From: Xylanimicrobium pachnodae JCM 13526 = NBRC 107786
GTDB lineage: Bacteria > Actinomycetota > Actinomycetes > Actinomycetales > Cellulomonadaceae
Assembly: GCA_001592145.1 (NCBI GenBank)
Contig: BCWJ01000012.1
Location: forward strand, 59,688 to 123,687
Length of the DNA stretch: 64,000 bases
Direction of reading: 5' to 3'
Positions 14,417 through 22,720 of the stretch are shown one piece after another (positions within the stretch are counted from its first letter, which is position 1; each line of letters starts with the position of its first letter). The notes beneath the pieces are model-generated. The model was given only the letters and a program-made list of their open reading frames with translations, was not told the origin of the DNA and searched no databases. The position numbers and the translations under genes were made by a program.

Positions 14417-15246
14417 CGGGCCACCTCCGCTGCCCGTCCCAGCTCCGCCGCGTGCCCCAGCTCCGCCGCGTGCCCCAGCTCCGCCGCGTGCCCCAGCTCC
14501 GCCGCGTGCCCCAGCTCCGCCATGCGGGCCGCGACCTGGTCGGCGTCGGGCGCGTCGAGGTGCGCGGCGAGCCGCCCGTCGGCGAGGAAGACGACGCGCT
14601 GGGCGGCGGCGGCCACCCGGGGGTCGTGGGTGACGAGCACGAGGGTCTGGGCGAGGGCCTCGGCCGTGGTGCGGAGCACGTCGAGCACCTGGGCGCCGGT
14701 GTGGGAGTCGAGGGCGCCGGTGGGTTCGTCGGCGAAGACGACGGCGGGTCGGGTGATCAGGGCGCGGGCGATGGCGACGCGCTGCGCCTGCCCGCCGGAG
14801 AGCTCGCCGGGCAGGCGGTCCTCCAGCCCGGTCAGGCCGACGGCGTGCATGAGGTAGCGGCGCAGGTGGGCGTCGGGTTCGCGCCCGGCGAGCAGGAGGG
14901 GCAGGGCCACGTTCTCGGCCACGGTCAGGTGCGCGACCAGGTTGTACGCCTGGAACACGAACCCGATGCGGTCGCGCCGCAGGCGGGTGACGGCGTCGGG
15001 CCGGAGCGCGGCGAGGTCCACGCCCTCGATCACGACGCTGCCGCTGGTGGGGGTGTCGAGCCCGGCCGCGCAGCTCAGCAGCGTGGACTTGCCGGAGCCG
15101 GAGGGGCCCATGATCGCGGTGAAGGAGCCGGGGTGGAGCTCGAGGGACACCCCGGCCAGGGCCTCGACGGTCCCGGCTCCGTCGGGGTAGGTGCGCCGCA
15201 CCTGCCGGAGCTGGACCGCTGCCGTGCGAGTTGTGATCGTGGTCAT
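14413..15246 (-). CDS. ABC transporter ATPase (MacB/LolD type)
   Basis: 277 residues. Walker A GPSGSGKST (about 46-54), Q-loop FVFQAYNLV, signature LSGGQAQR, Walker B VVFADEPTGALD and H-loop LVTHDP are all present. It pairs with the overlapping permease. The C-terminus after about residue 240 is a tandem AELGHA repeat not found in normal family members. The promoter region carries a palindrome that may bind the upstream response regulator. Confidence 0.95.
   Translation of the reverse strand: MTTITTRTAAVQLRQVRRTYPDGAGTVEALAGVSLELHPGSFTAIMGPSGSGKSTLLSCAAGLDTPTSGSVVIEGVDLAALRPDAVTRLRRDRIGFVFQAYNLVAHLTVAENVALPLLLAGREPDAHLRRYLMHAVGLTGLEDRLPGELSGGQAQRVAIARALITRPAVVFADEPTGALDSHTGAQVLDVLRTTAEALAQTLVLVTHDPRVAAAAQRVVFLADGRLAAHLDAPDADQVAARMAELGHAAELGHAAELGHAAELGHAAELGRAAEVAR
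14438..14521. repeat. 18-bp tandem repeat (4.7 copies) in the ABC ATPase C-terminus
   Basis: CCCAGCTCCGCCGCGTGC repeats perfectly at 14438, 14456, 14474 and 14492, followed by a 12-bp partial copy. It encodes AELGHA units on the minus strand. Being a multiple of 3 it can change copy number without frameshift, so it is a potential strain marker. Confidence 0.95.
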
Positions 15247-15293
15247 GACCTCGACGCTAGGAACCGCGGGGTGCCGGCCTCCAGCGGCCGCCG

Positions 15294-15325
15294 ATGCAAG
15301 TGCGGGGCTTGCATCTTTCGATGCA
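15294..15325. promoter_or_regulatory. ATGCAAG palindrome upstream of the ABC operon (response-regulator site candidate)
   Basis: ATGCAAG (15294-15300) and CTTGCAT (15308-15314) form a perfect inverted repeat with a 7-bp spacer, and a third half-site GATGCA lies at 15320-15325. It lies 48 bp before the ATPase start and just after the response regulator gene. NarL-type regulators bind dyads of this size. Confidence 0.55.
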
Positions 15326-15347
15326 GGCGGTCAGTCGTCGCCGGTGG

Positions 15348-16016
15348 TCATTCCTCGCCGACGGCGACCACCCGGTTCTGGTACGCCCACACCACGGCCT
15401 GGAGCCGGGAGCGCACGCCCAGCTTGGGCATCATGCGGGCCAGGTGGGACTTGACGGTGGACACCTCGACCACGAGCCGTGCCGCGATGTCCTCGTTCGA
15501 CATGCCTTGCGCGAGCAGCAGCAGGATGTCGCGTTCGCGCGCGGTGAGCAGGTCGGCGCCGCGCTGCCAGGTGACGGGCTGGAGGCGGCGGCGCCCCGCG
15601 AACTCGCGGATCACGCGGTGGGTGAGCGCCTGGTCGAGGGTGCCGAGCCCGGCGGCCACCTGCCGGACGGCGTGCACGATCTGGTCCGGTTCGGCGTCCT
15701 TGAGGAGGAACCCGGACGCCCCGGCCTCGAGCGCCCCGAACACGTACTCGTCCAGGTCGAACGTGGTGAGCACGAGCACCGGGACGGGCTCGGCGACGTC
15801 GGGCCCGCACAGCTCGCGGGCGGCGCTGATCCCGTCGCGCACCGGCATGCGCACGTCCAGGCAGACGACGTCGGGGCGCAGTTCCCGGGCGAGCGCGACG
15901 GCCTCCTCGCCGTCGGAGGCCGTGCCGACGACGTCGACGTCGGGTTCGGCCGCGAGCAGCGCGGCCAGCCCGGCGCGTGCCAGCGGCTGGTCGTCGGCGA
16001 TCACCACGCGGATCAT
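15348..16016 (-). CDS. NarL/LuxR-family response regulator
   Basis: 222 residues from ATG at 16016. Receiver domain: DDQ acidic pocket, phospho-acceptor Asp in VVCLDVRMP (about residue 54), Thr in LVLTTFD and Lys in FLLKDAEP. LuxR-type HTH: LTARERDILLLLAQGMSNED, then STVKSHLARMMPKLGV. The start overlaps the kinase stop (ATGA). It probably controls the ABC transporter encoded downstream. Confidence 0.95.
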   Translation of the reverse strand: MIRVVIADDQPLARAGLAALLAAEPDVDVVGTASDGEEAVALARELRPDVVCLDVRMPVRDGISAARELCGPDVAEPVPVLVLTTFDLDEYVFGALEAGASGFLLKDAEPDQIVHAVRQVAAGLGTLDQALTHRVIREFAGRRRLQPVTWQRGADLLTARERDILLLLAQGMSNEDIAARLVVEVSTVKSHLARMMPKLGVRSRLQAVVWAYQNRVVAVGEE

Positions 16017-17440
16017 CGGGGTCCCTCCTCGGGGGTGGGTGCTGCGGCGTCGATGACGGGATCGGGGTCGCGGGGGAGGCGCAGGCGCACCTCCCAGCCG
16101 CCGTCGGGCGTGGGGCCGTAGCGCAGCGTCGCCCCGGCGAGCTCGGCCCGCTCCCGCATGCCGAGCAGCCCGTGCCCGCCCTGCGGGAGGTCCGACGACG
16201 CCGACGACGCCGCTGCCGACGCGGCCGACGCAGATGACGGTGCGGGCGGCGCCCCGTTGCGGACGGTCAGCACGACGGCGTCGGCGGCACGGTCGTCGAC
16301 GGTCACGGCGCAGGCCGCGCCGGGGGCGTGGCGCCGCGCGTTGGCGAGCGACTCCTGGACCATGCGGTAGCCCGCGAGCTGCGCGACGGGCCCCAGCCCC
16401 GCCCCGAGGACGGCCCCGGGCACGGCCGCCCCGGGCCCCGTCCTGACCTCGAGCGACGCCGGGCCGGCCTCCACGAGCTCGCGCACCGCGGCGAGCGTGA
16501 GCGGCCCGGACGCCTCGGGGGTGCCGTCTTCGCGCAGGATCCCCACGAGCCGGCGCAGGTCGGTGAGCACCCGGCGGCTCTGCTCGCGCACCTGCCGCAC
16601 TCCCGCGTGCGCGGCGGCCGGGTCGGAGTCCACCTGCACGTCGATCGCGGAGAGCATCAGGGCCATGCCGGACAGGTGGTGCGCGGCGATGTCGTGCACC
16701 TCCCGGGCCATCGCGGTGCGTTCGGCGGCCACCGCGGACCGCAGCAACGCGTCCTGCTCCCGCACGAGCGCGGCCACCTCGCCGGCGCGCGCCGCGGCAA
16801 GAGCGCGCCGCGACGCGACCCAGAGGCCCGCCACCAGACCGACGCCGACGACGACGGCCGCCGACCCGGCCGCAGCGCCGACCGCCGCGACGGTCGGGCC
16901 CTCCGGCGGGGTCCCGGCCAGGGCGAGCCCGGCGGCAGCGAGCACCGCGGCGGCCGCCACCGCGGCGCGGACCCGCGCGAACGGGTGGGCGGCCACCGCC
17001 CGGTACACGGTGACCACCACGGCGATGTTCGCCGCCCCGGACGCGTCGCCCGGGCGGGTCGCGCCGAGCAGCAGGACGAGCGCCCCCACCGTGAGCAGCG
17101 CGCCCACCGGCCGGGTGCGCGCCCAGGCCACGGCCGCCGCGGCGAGGGTCACCACGGCGAGCACCGCCCACCACCGGATCCCGCCCACGGCGGGCATGTC
17201 CACGGGCGCATCCACCGCCGCGTCCGCGGCTCGGCCCGTCTCGAGCCCTGCCACGAGCGGCAGGATGAGCACGCCCAGGAACGAGAGTCCCCAGGTCACG
17301 GCTGCGGCCAGCACGTCGGCTCTCGTCGTCGTCGGGGGCACACGCCATCGTTGCACGTCGTCGTGGCGCGCGGTCCGGCGCCAGGGCCGCCCCGCAGGGG
17401 CGTGGTGCGGTTCCGCCCGATCACCACGGAGAGTCCGCAT
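16013..17440 (-). CDS. Membrane sensor histidine kinase (HisKA_3, NarL-type partner)
   Basis: 475 residues. About five or six membrane segments occupy residues 50-200. The dimerisation helix carries the phospho-His in AMAREVHDIAAHHLSGMAL. The ATPase domain has N-box MVQESLANARRHAPG and GHGLLGMRERAEL. An Ala/Ser linker expansion (SSASAASAAASS) sits inside the ATPase domain. Its ATG overlaps the stop of the PHP gene by one base. It lacks a visible extracellular sensor domain, so it may sense through the membrane or the transporter, as in LiaS/DesK-type kinases. Confidence 0.92.
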   Translation of the reverse strand: MRTLRGDRAEPHHAPAGRPWRRTARHDDVQRWRVPPTTTRADVLAAAVTWGLSFLGVLILPLVAGLETGRAADAAVDAPVDMPAVGGIRWWAVLAVVTLAAAAVAWARTRPVGALLTVGALVLLLGATRPGDASGAANIAVVVTVYRAVAAHPFARVRAAVAAAAVLAAAGLALAGTPPEGPTVAAVGAAAGSAAVVVGVGLVAGLWVASRRALAAARAGEVAALVREQDALLRSAVAAERTAMAREVHDIAAHHLSGMALMLSAIDVQVDSDPAAAHAGVRQVREQSRRVLTDLRRLVGILREDGTPEASGPLTLAAVRELVEAGPASLEVRTGPGAAVPGAVLGAGLGPVAQLAGYRMVQESLANARRHAPGAACAVTVDDRAADAVVLTVRNGAPPAPSSASAASAAASSASSDLPQGGHGLLGMRERAELAGATLRYGPTPDGGWEVRLRLPRDPDPVIDAAAPTPEEGPR

Positions 17441-18303
17441 CAGAGCGCGCGGGTGCGCGTCCAGAACTCCTCGGGCGTGCGGCCGGGCCGGAAGCCGAAG
17501 TGCTCGAGCATCGCGGTGGCCTCGGGGAAGTGCGCGGCGAGACCGTCCGGCGTGTGGGCGTCGCTGCCGAACGTGACGGCCTGCCCGCCGCTCTGCGCCC
17601 ACCACTGCGGGATCCACGGCCACAGCCGCCGGGTGTTCATCTCCAGGGCGCGGCCGCCGTCGGCGATGGACCGCAGGGCCGCCCGGAAGCCGTCCTCGAA
17701 CGCGCGCGGGTCGAACGGGCCCGCCGTGGCGACGGGCCACAGGCGGACCGCGTAGTCGATGTGGGCGAACACCTGGAACGCGTCGGAGCCGCGGACCACG
17801 GCGGGCACCTGGTCGAGGTAGGCGGTCATGACGTCGGCGGGATCGTGCTCGCGGCACAGCGTCCCGGGTTCGGCGGGACCGCCGCCCAGGTCGAGCGTGT
17901 GCAGCGACCCGAGCACCCGGTCGACGACGCCGAGGTCGATGATCTGGGCGACGCGCTCCTGGCGCAGGTGGGGCTGGCCGAGCTCGACACCCGTGTGGAT
18001 GCGCAGCTCGGGGAACTCGTGGCGCAGCCGGTCGACGGCCGTCAGGTAGCCGACGGCGTCGAGCGGGGCGAATTCGACGCGCCCGGCCTCGTCGAGCATG
18101 GACTGCTGGTGGGGCATGAGGTCCTGTGGTTCGGCCCGCCACGTGCCGGGCACGTCCAGGTGCTCGGTGAAGTACACGGCCGGCAGCCCGATGCGGACCG
18201 CCTGCTCGCACGTGGCCCGCATGCGCCCGGCGGCGGGGGAGTGCGGCCCGCCCGTGTCCCAGGACCATTCGCTGTGCACGTGACTGTCGGCGGGCAGCGT
18301 CAT
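17440..18303 (-). CDS. PHP-domain phosphatase (histidinol-phosphatase type)
   Basis: 287 residues. Metal ligands of the PHP fold are present in order: DSHVHSEWS, EHLD, GVELG, LGSLHTL, FAHIDY and FGSDAHTP. The set fits HisK-type histidinol phosphatases or related phosphoesterases. It is the first gene of a leftward run into the two-component system (stop/start overlap TGATG), an unusual partner; no histidine biosynthesis gene is nearby, so the true substrate is open. Confidence 0.85.
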   Translation of the reverse strand: MTLPADSHVHSEWSWDTGGPHSPAAGRMRATCEQAVRIGLPAVYFTEHLDVPGTWRAEPQDLMPHQQSMLDEAGRVEFAPLDAVGYLTAVDRLRHEFPELRIHTGVELGQPHLRQERVAQIIDLGVVDRVLGSLHTLDLGGGPAEPGTLCREHDPADVMTAYLDQVPAVVRGSDAFQVFAHIDYAVRLWPVATAGPFDPRAFEDGFRAALRSIADGGRALEMNTRRLWPWIPQWWAQSGGQAVTFGSDAHTPDGLAAHFPEATAMLEHFGFRPGRTPEEFWTRTRAL

Positions 18304-18346
18304 CGTCGCATGCCAGCCGATCGCGGCCGACGCCGCAACCGGAGGC

Positions 18347-18724
18347 TCAGCGGTCGCAGATGAGCAGCACGTTCCCGTCCGGGTCGTGGGCGGTGAAGAA
18401 CCGGCACACCGCCGCGTCGCCGTCGACGTCGCCCGGCTCGCCCCCGGCCTGGGCGATGCGTTCGCGTGCGGCGCCGAGGTCGGCGACGACGAGGTTGTGC
18501 GTCGCCCATCCGAGACCGGGGCCGGCGCTGATGCCGCTGGCGGGGCCCATGAGCGTCAGGGTCGTCCCGGCACCGGCACCGGCGTCGAGGACGGCCGACC
18601 ATGCCGTGAGCTCGCGGACGTGCAGGCCCACGGCGTCGACGAACCAGGCGGCGGCCGCGGCGGGGTCTCGAACGGGCAGGAACGCCGTGCCGACGCGTGC
18701 CCCGGGTGCCGTGGAGGAGGACAT
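18347..18724 (-). CDS. VOC/glyoxalase-family protein
   Basis: 125 residues: VGTAFLPVRDPAAAAAWFVD, then AGAGAGTTLTLMGP, ATHNLVVADLGAARERIAQA and FTAHDPDGNVLLICDR. This is one complete vicinal-oxygen-chelate unit of paired beta-alpha-beta-beta-beta modules. The likely metal ligands are partly preserved (His in ATHNLV, no Glu at the usual C-terminal position), so it may be a binding protein. TACACT lies 7 nt before the ATG, a leaderless promoter. Confidence 0.85.
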   Translation of the reverse strand: MSSSTAPGARVGTAFLPVRDPAAAAAWFVDAVGLHVRELTAWSAVLDAGAGAGTTLTLMGPASGISAGPGLGWATHNLVVADLGAARERIAQAGGEPGDVDGDAAVCRFFTAHDPDGNVLLICDR

Positions 18725-18889
18725 GCCCGGGAGTGTAGGGGCGGTGCGGGCCGTGGGCGCGCTGAGCCCTGGCGACTGCCCGCCACCGCCGCGTGCCTCG
18801 CGCCATTACTCTGTGCTGGCCGTTCGAGGAATGGACGAGCAACGGCGTTGGCAGGAGCAGATGGGCACGAGCATTCGGGTGGCCGGCCC

Positions 18890-20149
18890 GTGACCGGCGT
18901 GGTGGCCGCGCTGGTGTGCGTGGCGGCGCTGCTGGCGGTGATCGCGTTCGCGGTGGTCCGGCCGCGGGGGTGGCCGGAGGCGGTGGTCGCGGTGCCCGTG
19001 GCGCTGCTCCTGCTGGCCGTGGGGGCGGTGTCGCCGTCGGGCGCGTGGGCGGAGACCGTCCGCCTGGCGCCGGTGGTGGTGTTCTTGGGGCTGATCCTGA
19101 TGATGGCGCAGCTGTGCGCGGACGAGGGCCTGTTCGCGGCGGTGGGCGGCCTGGTGGCGCGGCGGGGCGACGGGAGCCCGGGCCGACTGCTGGGGGGCGT
19201 GTTCACGGTGGCGTCGGGCACCACGGCCGTGCTGAGCCTCGACGCGACGGCGGTGCTGCTCACGCCAGTGGTGTTCGCGACGACGGCGCGGCGCGGCGTG
19301 CGCCCGGCGCCGCACGTGTACGCGTGCGCGCACCTGTCCAACACGGCGTCGCTGCTGCTGCCCGTGTCGAACCTGACGAACCTGCTGGCGTTCGCGGTGT
19401 GCGGGGTGACCTTCGGGCAGTTCGTGGGCCTGATGGCGCTGCCGTGGCTGGCGGCGATCGCGGTGGAGTACGCGGCGTTCCGGGGGTTCTTCCGGGCCGA
19501 CCTCGCGGTGCGGGTGCCGCCCACGGCACCGCCGCGACAGTCCGCGCCGATGCCCGTGTTCGCGCTGGTGGTGGTGGGCGCGACGCTCGCCGGGTTCGTG
19601 GTGGCGTCGGCGGCGTCGGTGAACCCGGCGTGGGCGGCCCTGCTGGGCGTCCTGGTGCTCGCTGCGCGCGCCCTCGGGCGTGGCCGCACCACGGTGCGCC
19701 GACTGGTGCGTGCGGCGAACCCGCTGTTCCTGGCGTTCGTGCTGGCCCTCGGCGTGATCGTCGTCGGCGTGCTGGACAACGGGCTGAGCGACGTGCTGGG
19801 CGCCGTGGTGCCGGCCGGCTCGTCCTGGCCGGCGCTGCTGGGGATCGCCGTGGTGGCGGCCCTGCTGGCGAACCTGCTGAACAACCTGCCCGCGGTGCTG
19901 GCGTTGCTGCCGATCGTGACGCCACTCGGCGCGGGTCCGGTGCTGGCGGTGCTGATCGGTGTCAACATCGGCCCGAACCTCACCTACGTGGGGTCGCTCG
20001 CCACGCTGCTGTGGCGGCAGGTGGTGCGCAACCACGGCGGCGAGGTCCGCCTGGCCACGTTCACGCGGCTCGGGGTCGTGACGGTGCCCGCGGCGCTCGT
20101 GGCGGCGACCACGGCGCTGTGGGCGATGCTGCACGTCGTCGGCGGGTAG
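18890..20149 (+). CDS. ArsB/NhaD-superfamily membrane carrier
   Basis: 419 residues from GTG at 18890, with 10-12 hydrophobic segments. SGTTAVLSLDATAVLLTPVV and NLLNNLPAVLALLPIV are the two re-entrant Asn/Pro-rich motifs of ion-transporter-superfamily carriers such as ArsB. No arsR, arsC or acr3 gene is adjacent, so arsenite is only one possible substrate. A 20-codon frame (18831-18893) overlaps the start as GTGA and may be a translational leader. Confidence 0.85.
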   Translation: MTGVVAALVCVAALLAVIAFAVVRPRGWPEAVVAVPVALLLLAVGAVSPSGAWAETVRLAPVVVFLGLILMMAQLCADEGLFAAVGGLVARRGDGSPGRLLGGVFTVASGTTAVLSLDATAVLLTPVVFATTARRGVRPAPHVYACAHLSNTASLLLPVSNLTNLLAFAVCGVTFGQFVGLMALPWLAAIAVEYAAFRGFFRADLAVRVPPTAPPRQSAPMPVFALVVVGATLAGFVVASAASVNPAWAALLGVLVLAARALGRGRTTVRRLVRAANPLFLAFVLALGVIVVGVLDNGLSDVLGAVVPAGSSWPALLGIAVVAALLANLLNNLPAVLALLPIVTPLGAGPVLAVLIGVNIGPNLTYVGSLATLLWRQVVRNHGGEVRLATFTRLGVVTVPAALVAATTALWAMLHVVGG

Positions 20150-20152
20150 CTG

Positions 20153-21280
20153 TCACAGCGGGTGGATCGTCACGCCCTGCACCACGCGGTTGACGCTGCC
20201 GCCGGGGAACGGGTCGTCCGGGGCGCAGTCGAGGTTGACGGCGGACGCCAGCGCCAGGACCTGCGCCGCGACCACGCCCAGCACGGCGGTGCCGAGGTCG
20301 CCCGCGGGGGTGGTCGGCAGGGTCCAGACGGTGGCCCCGGCCACCGCGAGGGGCGCGGTGGCGAGCACCAGCAGGCGCTCGGCCGGGAGGGCGGCGGTCA
20401 GCTCGCGCACCAGGTCGACGTCGTAGGCCCGCGTGTACGGGTCCGCGGAGACGAGGACGACGGCGAGGGTGGTGGGGTCGAGCACCGCCTTGGGGCCGTG
20501 GCGGAAGCCCAGCGGGGTGTCCGACCAGGGGACGACGGCGCCCGCGGTGAGCTCCAGGACCTTCAGCCCGGCCTCCCGTGCGGCCCCGGCGAGCGGGCCC
20601 GAGCCCAGGTAGACGATGCGGCCCGGCCGGTCGGGGGCGAGGGCCGCCAGGTCGGCCGCATGCTCGGTGAGCAACCCGGCGGCGGCGTCCGCGAGCTGGT
20701 CGCACGTGGCGCGCGCTGCGGCGTCGTCGGCCCCGGTGAGCACGAGCCAGGCGGCGAGCAGCATGGACGAGAAGCTGGACGTCATCGCGAACGACCGGTC
20801 GTTCGTCTCGGGCGGCAGGAGGAGCACGGTCGATCCGGGCCGGCCCGCGTGCGCGGTGGCCAGGCGACCGGCGGCGTTGCACGTGACGATCAGGTGGTGC
20901 ACCTCGGTGAGGCACCGGTCGGCGAGCGCGGTCGCGGCGACGGACTCGGGGCTGTCACCGGACCGGGCGAACGACACCAGGAGCGTGGGCCGGTCGCCGG
21001 CGAGCACGGCACGCGGGCAGGCGACCAGGTCGGTGGTGGCCACGGCGTCGACGGGGCGGCGCAGGCGTTCGGTGAGGGCGGGGGCGAGGGTGGCGCCCGC
21101 GAACGCGGAGGTCCCGGCGCCGGTGAGCACGATGCGCACGTCGGGCCGGGCGACCCAGCCGGAGATGTCGTCCGCGCGCACGTCGGGCAGCCGGCGCCAC
21201 ACGTCGGGCTGCTGGGCGATCTCGCGCACGGTGTGGGCGGCGCCGTCGACGTGCGCGAACCGGTCGGTGAACGCGGTCAT
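20153..21280 (-). CDS. agaS: AgaS-type SIS-domain aldose-ketose isomerase/deaminase
   Basis: 375 residues with two SIS domains: LTGAGTSAFAGATLAPALTE (residues about 52-71) and VYLGSGPLAGAAREAGLKVL. SFARSGDSPESV is the phosphosugar-binding Ser-rich loop; ETNDRSFAMTSSFS and DTPLGFRHGPKAVL are typical of AgaS. It acts on galactosamine- or tagatose-type 6-phosphates. Its ATG overlaps the upstream gatZ-like gene by 4 bp, so the two form one operon. Confidence 0.88.
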   Translation of the reverse strand: MTAFTDRFAHVDGAAHTVREIAQQPDVWRRLPDVRADDISGWVARPDVRIVLTGAGTSAFAGATLAPALTERLRRPVDAVATTDLVACPRAVLAGDRPTLLVSFARSGDSPESVAATALADRCLTEVHHLIVTCNAAGRLATAHAGRPGSTVLLLPPETNDRSFAMTSSFSSMLLAAWLVLTGADDAAARATCDQLADAAAGLLTEHAADLAALAPDRPGRIVYLGSGPLAGAAREAGLKVLELTAGAVVPWSDTPLGFRHGPKAVLDPTTLAVVLVSADPYTRAYDVDLVRELTAALPAERLLVLATAPLAVAGATVWTLPTTPAGDLGTAVLGVVAAQVLALASAVNLDCAPDDPFPGGSVNRVVQGVTIHPL

Positions 21281-22566
21281 CGGGGGTCGGCCTCGGGGTG
21301 GCAGGCGGCGGCGTAGGGGCGCAGGGCGTCGCGGACCCGGTCCATGACGAGGGCGCGCGGGTCGGCCGGTACCTGCCCGCGCAGCACCCGTTCGTACTGG
21401 GCGGGCAGGTACTGGTCGATGAGCGGTGCCGGGATGTCGACGCCGGTCAGGTTGCGCAGCAGACGGTCCTGGGCGGCGGCGACGTCGGCGTCGGGCAGGT
21501 AGTAGCGCAGCCGGTCGGAGTACGAGTAGCGGCGGGCGATGCGCCGGGCGTCGTCGTCGCCCGGGTAGTAGGCGGCCCAGCGCGCGGGGTCGGCGATCAT
21601 GCGGGCCTCCAGGACGGCGCGCAGGTCGGAGCGCCGACGGGCCGGGATCAGCTCGTCCTCGATGTGGGCGAGCGCGAACAGCCCTTCGCGCAGGTTGAAG
21701 GTGAGGCCGGGACCCACCTTGAGCACGAACCAGTGGTCCTCGACCAGGGCGGTGAGCCGCTCGGGGAGCTGGTAGTCGGTGGAGTGCGCCTCGAACAGCA
21801 GGGTGGGCTCGCCGTCGAGCACGTGGCGCAGCTCGCGGGTCTTCGCGCGCTCGTACTGGACCACGCGCTGGTGGTCGAACTCGACGCCGGGCTGCACCAC
21901 GAGGCCGATGACCCGGTCCCAGGCGTGGTCCACACCGTGGGCCGCGAACGCCTCCCGGTGCGCGGCGAGGGTGGCCCGCGCGGCCTGCGGGGTGGTGGCA
22001 CGCAGGTCGCCCAGGTCCTCGTGGGCGCCGCCGGGGACGGGCACCTCGGAGCCGATGACGTAGACGGGGTGGGTGCCCACCTGGCGTGCGGCCCGCTCGG
22101 CCACGGCCAGCAGGCGGGCGGCACGTTCGGCGACCACCGCGTCCGGCAGGGGCCGGGGGTCGTCGGCGCACGGCATCGAGCAGTCGAGGTGGATCTTCTG
22201 GTACCCGGCGGCGACGTAGGCGGCCACCAGGTCGGCGGCCTTGCCCATCGCCGGTGCGGCGGGCTCGTGCTGCCAGCGGTTCGGGCCCAGGTGGTCGCCG
22301 CCGAGGATCAGCCGGTCGGCGGGCAGGCCCTCCTGCGCCGCGATCCGGCGGGCCAGGTCGCGGAAGTTCGCGGGGCGCAGCCCCGTGTACCCGCCGAACT
22401 GGTCCACCTGGTTGCTGGTCGCCTCGATGAGGGCGACGTCGTCGTCGGCCACGGCCTGCGCGATCGCGGCGCGCAGCACGAGCGGATGGGCCGAGCACAC
22501 CGCCGTGACGCCCACGGCCGTGCCCGCCTTGTGCTTGAGTGCCAGGTCCAGCAGCTGCCAGCTCAT
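21277..22566 (-). CDS. D-tagatose-1,6-bisphosphate aldolase non-catalytic subunit family (GatZ/KbaZ)
   Basis: 429 residues from ATG at 22566. GVTAVCSAHPLVLRAAI, NQVDQFGGYTG, LILGGDHLGPNRWQ, KIHLDCSMPCADD, YVIGSEVPVPGG and FEAHSTDYQ are hallmarks of the family. In enterobacteria it stabilises the class II aldolase GatY/KbaY. No gatY/kbaY is in the window, so it may act alone or with a distant aldolase. AACCTA on the plus strand at 22575-22580 (TAGGTT on the coding strand, 8 nt before ATG) is a likely leaderless -10. Confidence 0.9.
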   Translation of the reverse strand: MSWQLLDLALKHKAGTAVGVTAVCSAHPLVLRAAIAQAVADDDVALIEATSNQVDQFGGYTGLRPANFRDLARRIAAQEGLPADRLILGGDHLGPNRWQHEPAAPAMGKAADLVAAYVAAGYQKIHLDCSMPCADDPRPLPDAVVAERAARLLAVAERAARQVGTHPVYVIGSEVPVPGGAHEDLGDLRATTPQAARATLAAHREAFAAHGVDHAWDRVIGLVVQPGVEFDHQRVVQYERAKTRELRHVLDGEPTLLFEAHSTDYQLPERLTALVEDHWFVLKVGPGLTFNLREGLFALAHIEDELIPARRRSDLRAVLEARMIADPARWAAYYPGDDDARRIARRYSYSDRLRYYLPDADVAAAQDRLLRNLTGVDIPAPLIDQYLPAQYERVLRGQVPADPRALVMDRVRDALRPYAAACHPEADPR

Positions 22567-22720
22567 GAGCGCAGAACCTAGAGCCCGGGAGCCCCGGGCG
22601 TGGCGGTGCGTGCAGCACCGAACATCGCGCGGCCCGTCACGGCGCGCCACGACCCGCGCGCGGCGTGCGGGGCGCTCCTAGCGTGGACGGTGCCGGAGCG
22701 TGACTCAAGGAGGAGCAGCG

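Noticed and set aside
15348..17348. 666-codon frame joining the response regulator with an upstream region
   Set aside because: Only the part from ATG 16016 is the regulator; the upstream part is a shadow of the histidine kinase gene.
18831..18893. 20-codon frame overlapping the ArsB-like gene start
   Set aside because: GTGA overlap is attractive, but the ribosome-binding site is too close to its ATG and the peptide has no telling composition; mentioned only within the ArsB entry.
20153..22618. 821-codon frame fusing AgaS to upstream sequence
   Set aside because: The N-terminal part is an out-of-frame reading of the GatZ-like gene; AgaS starts at 21280.
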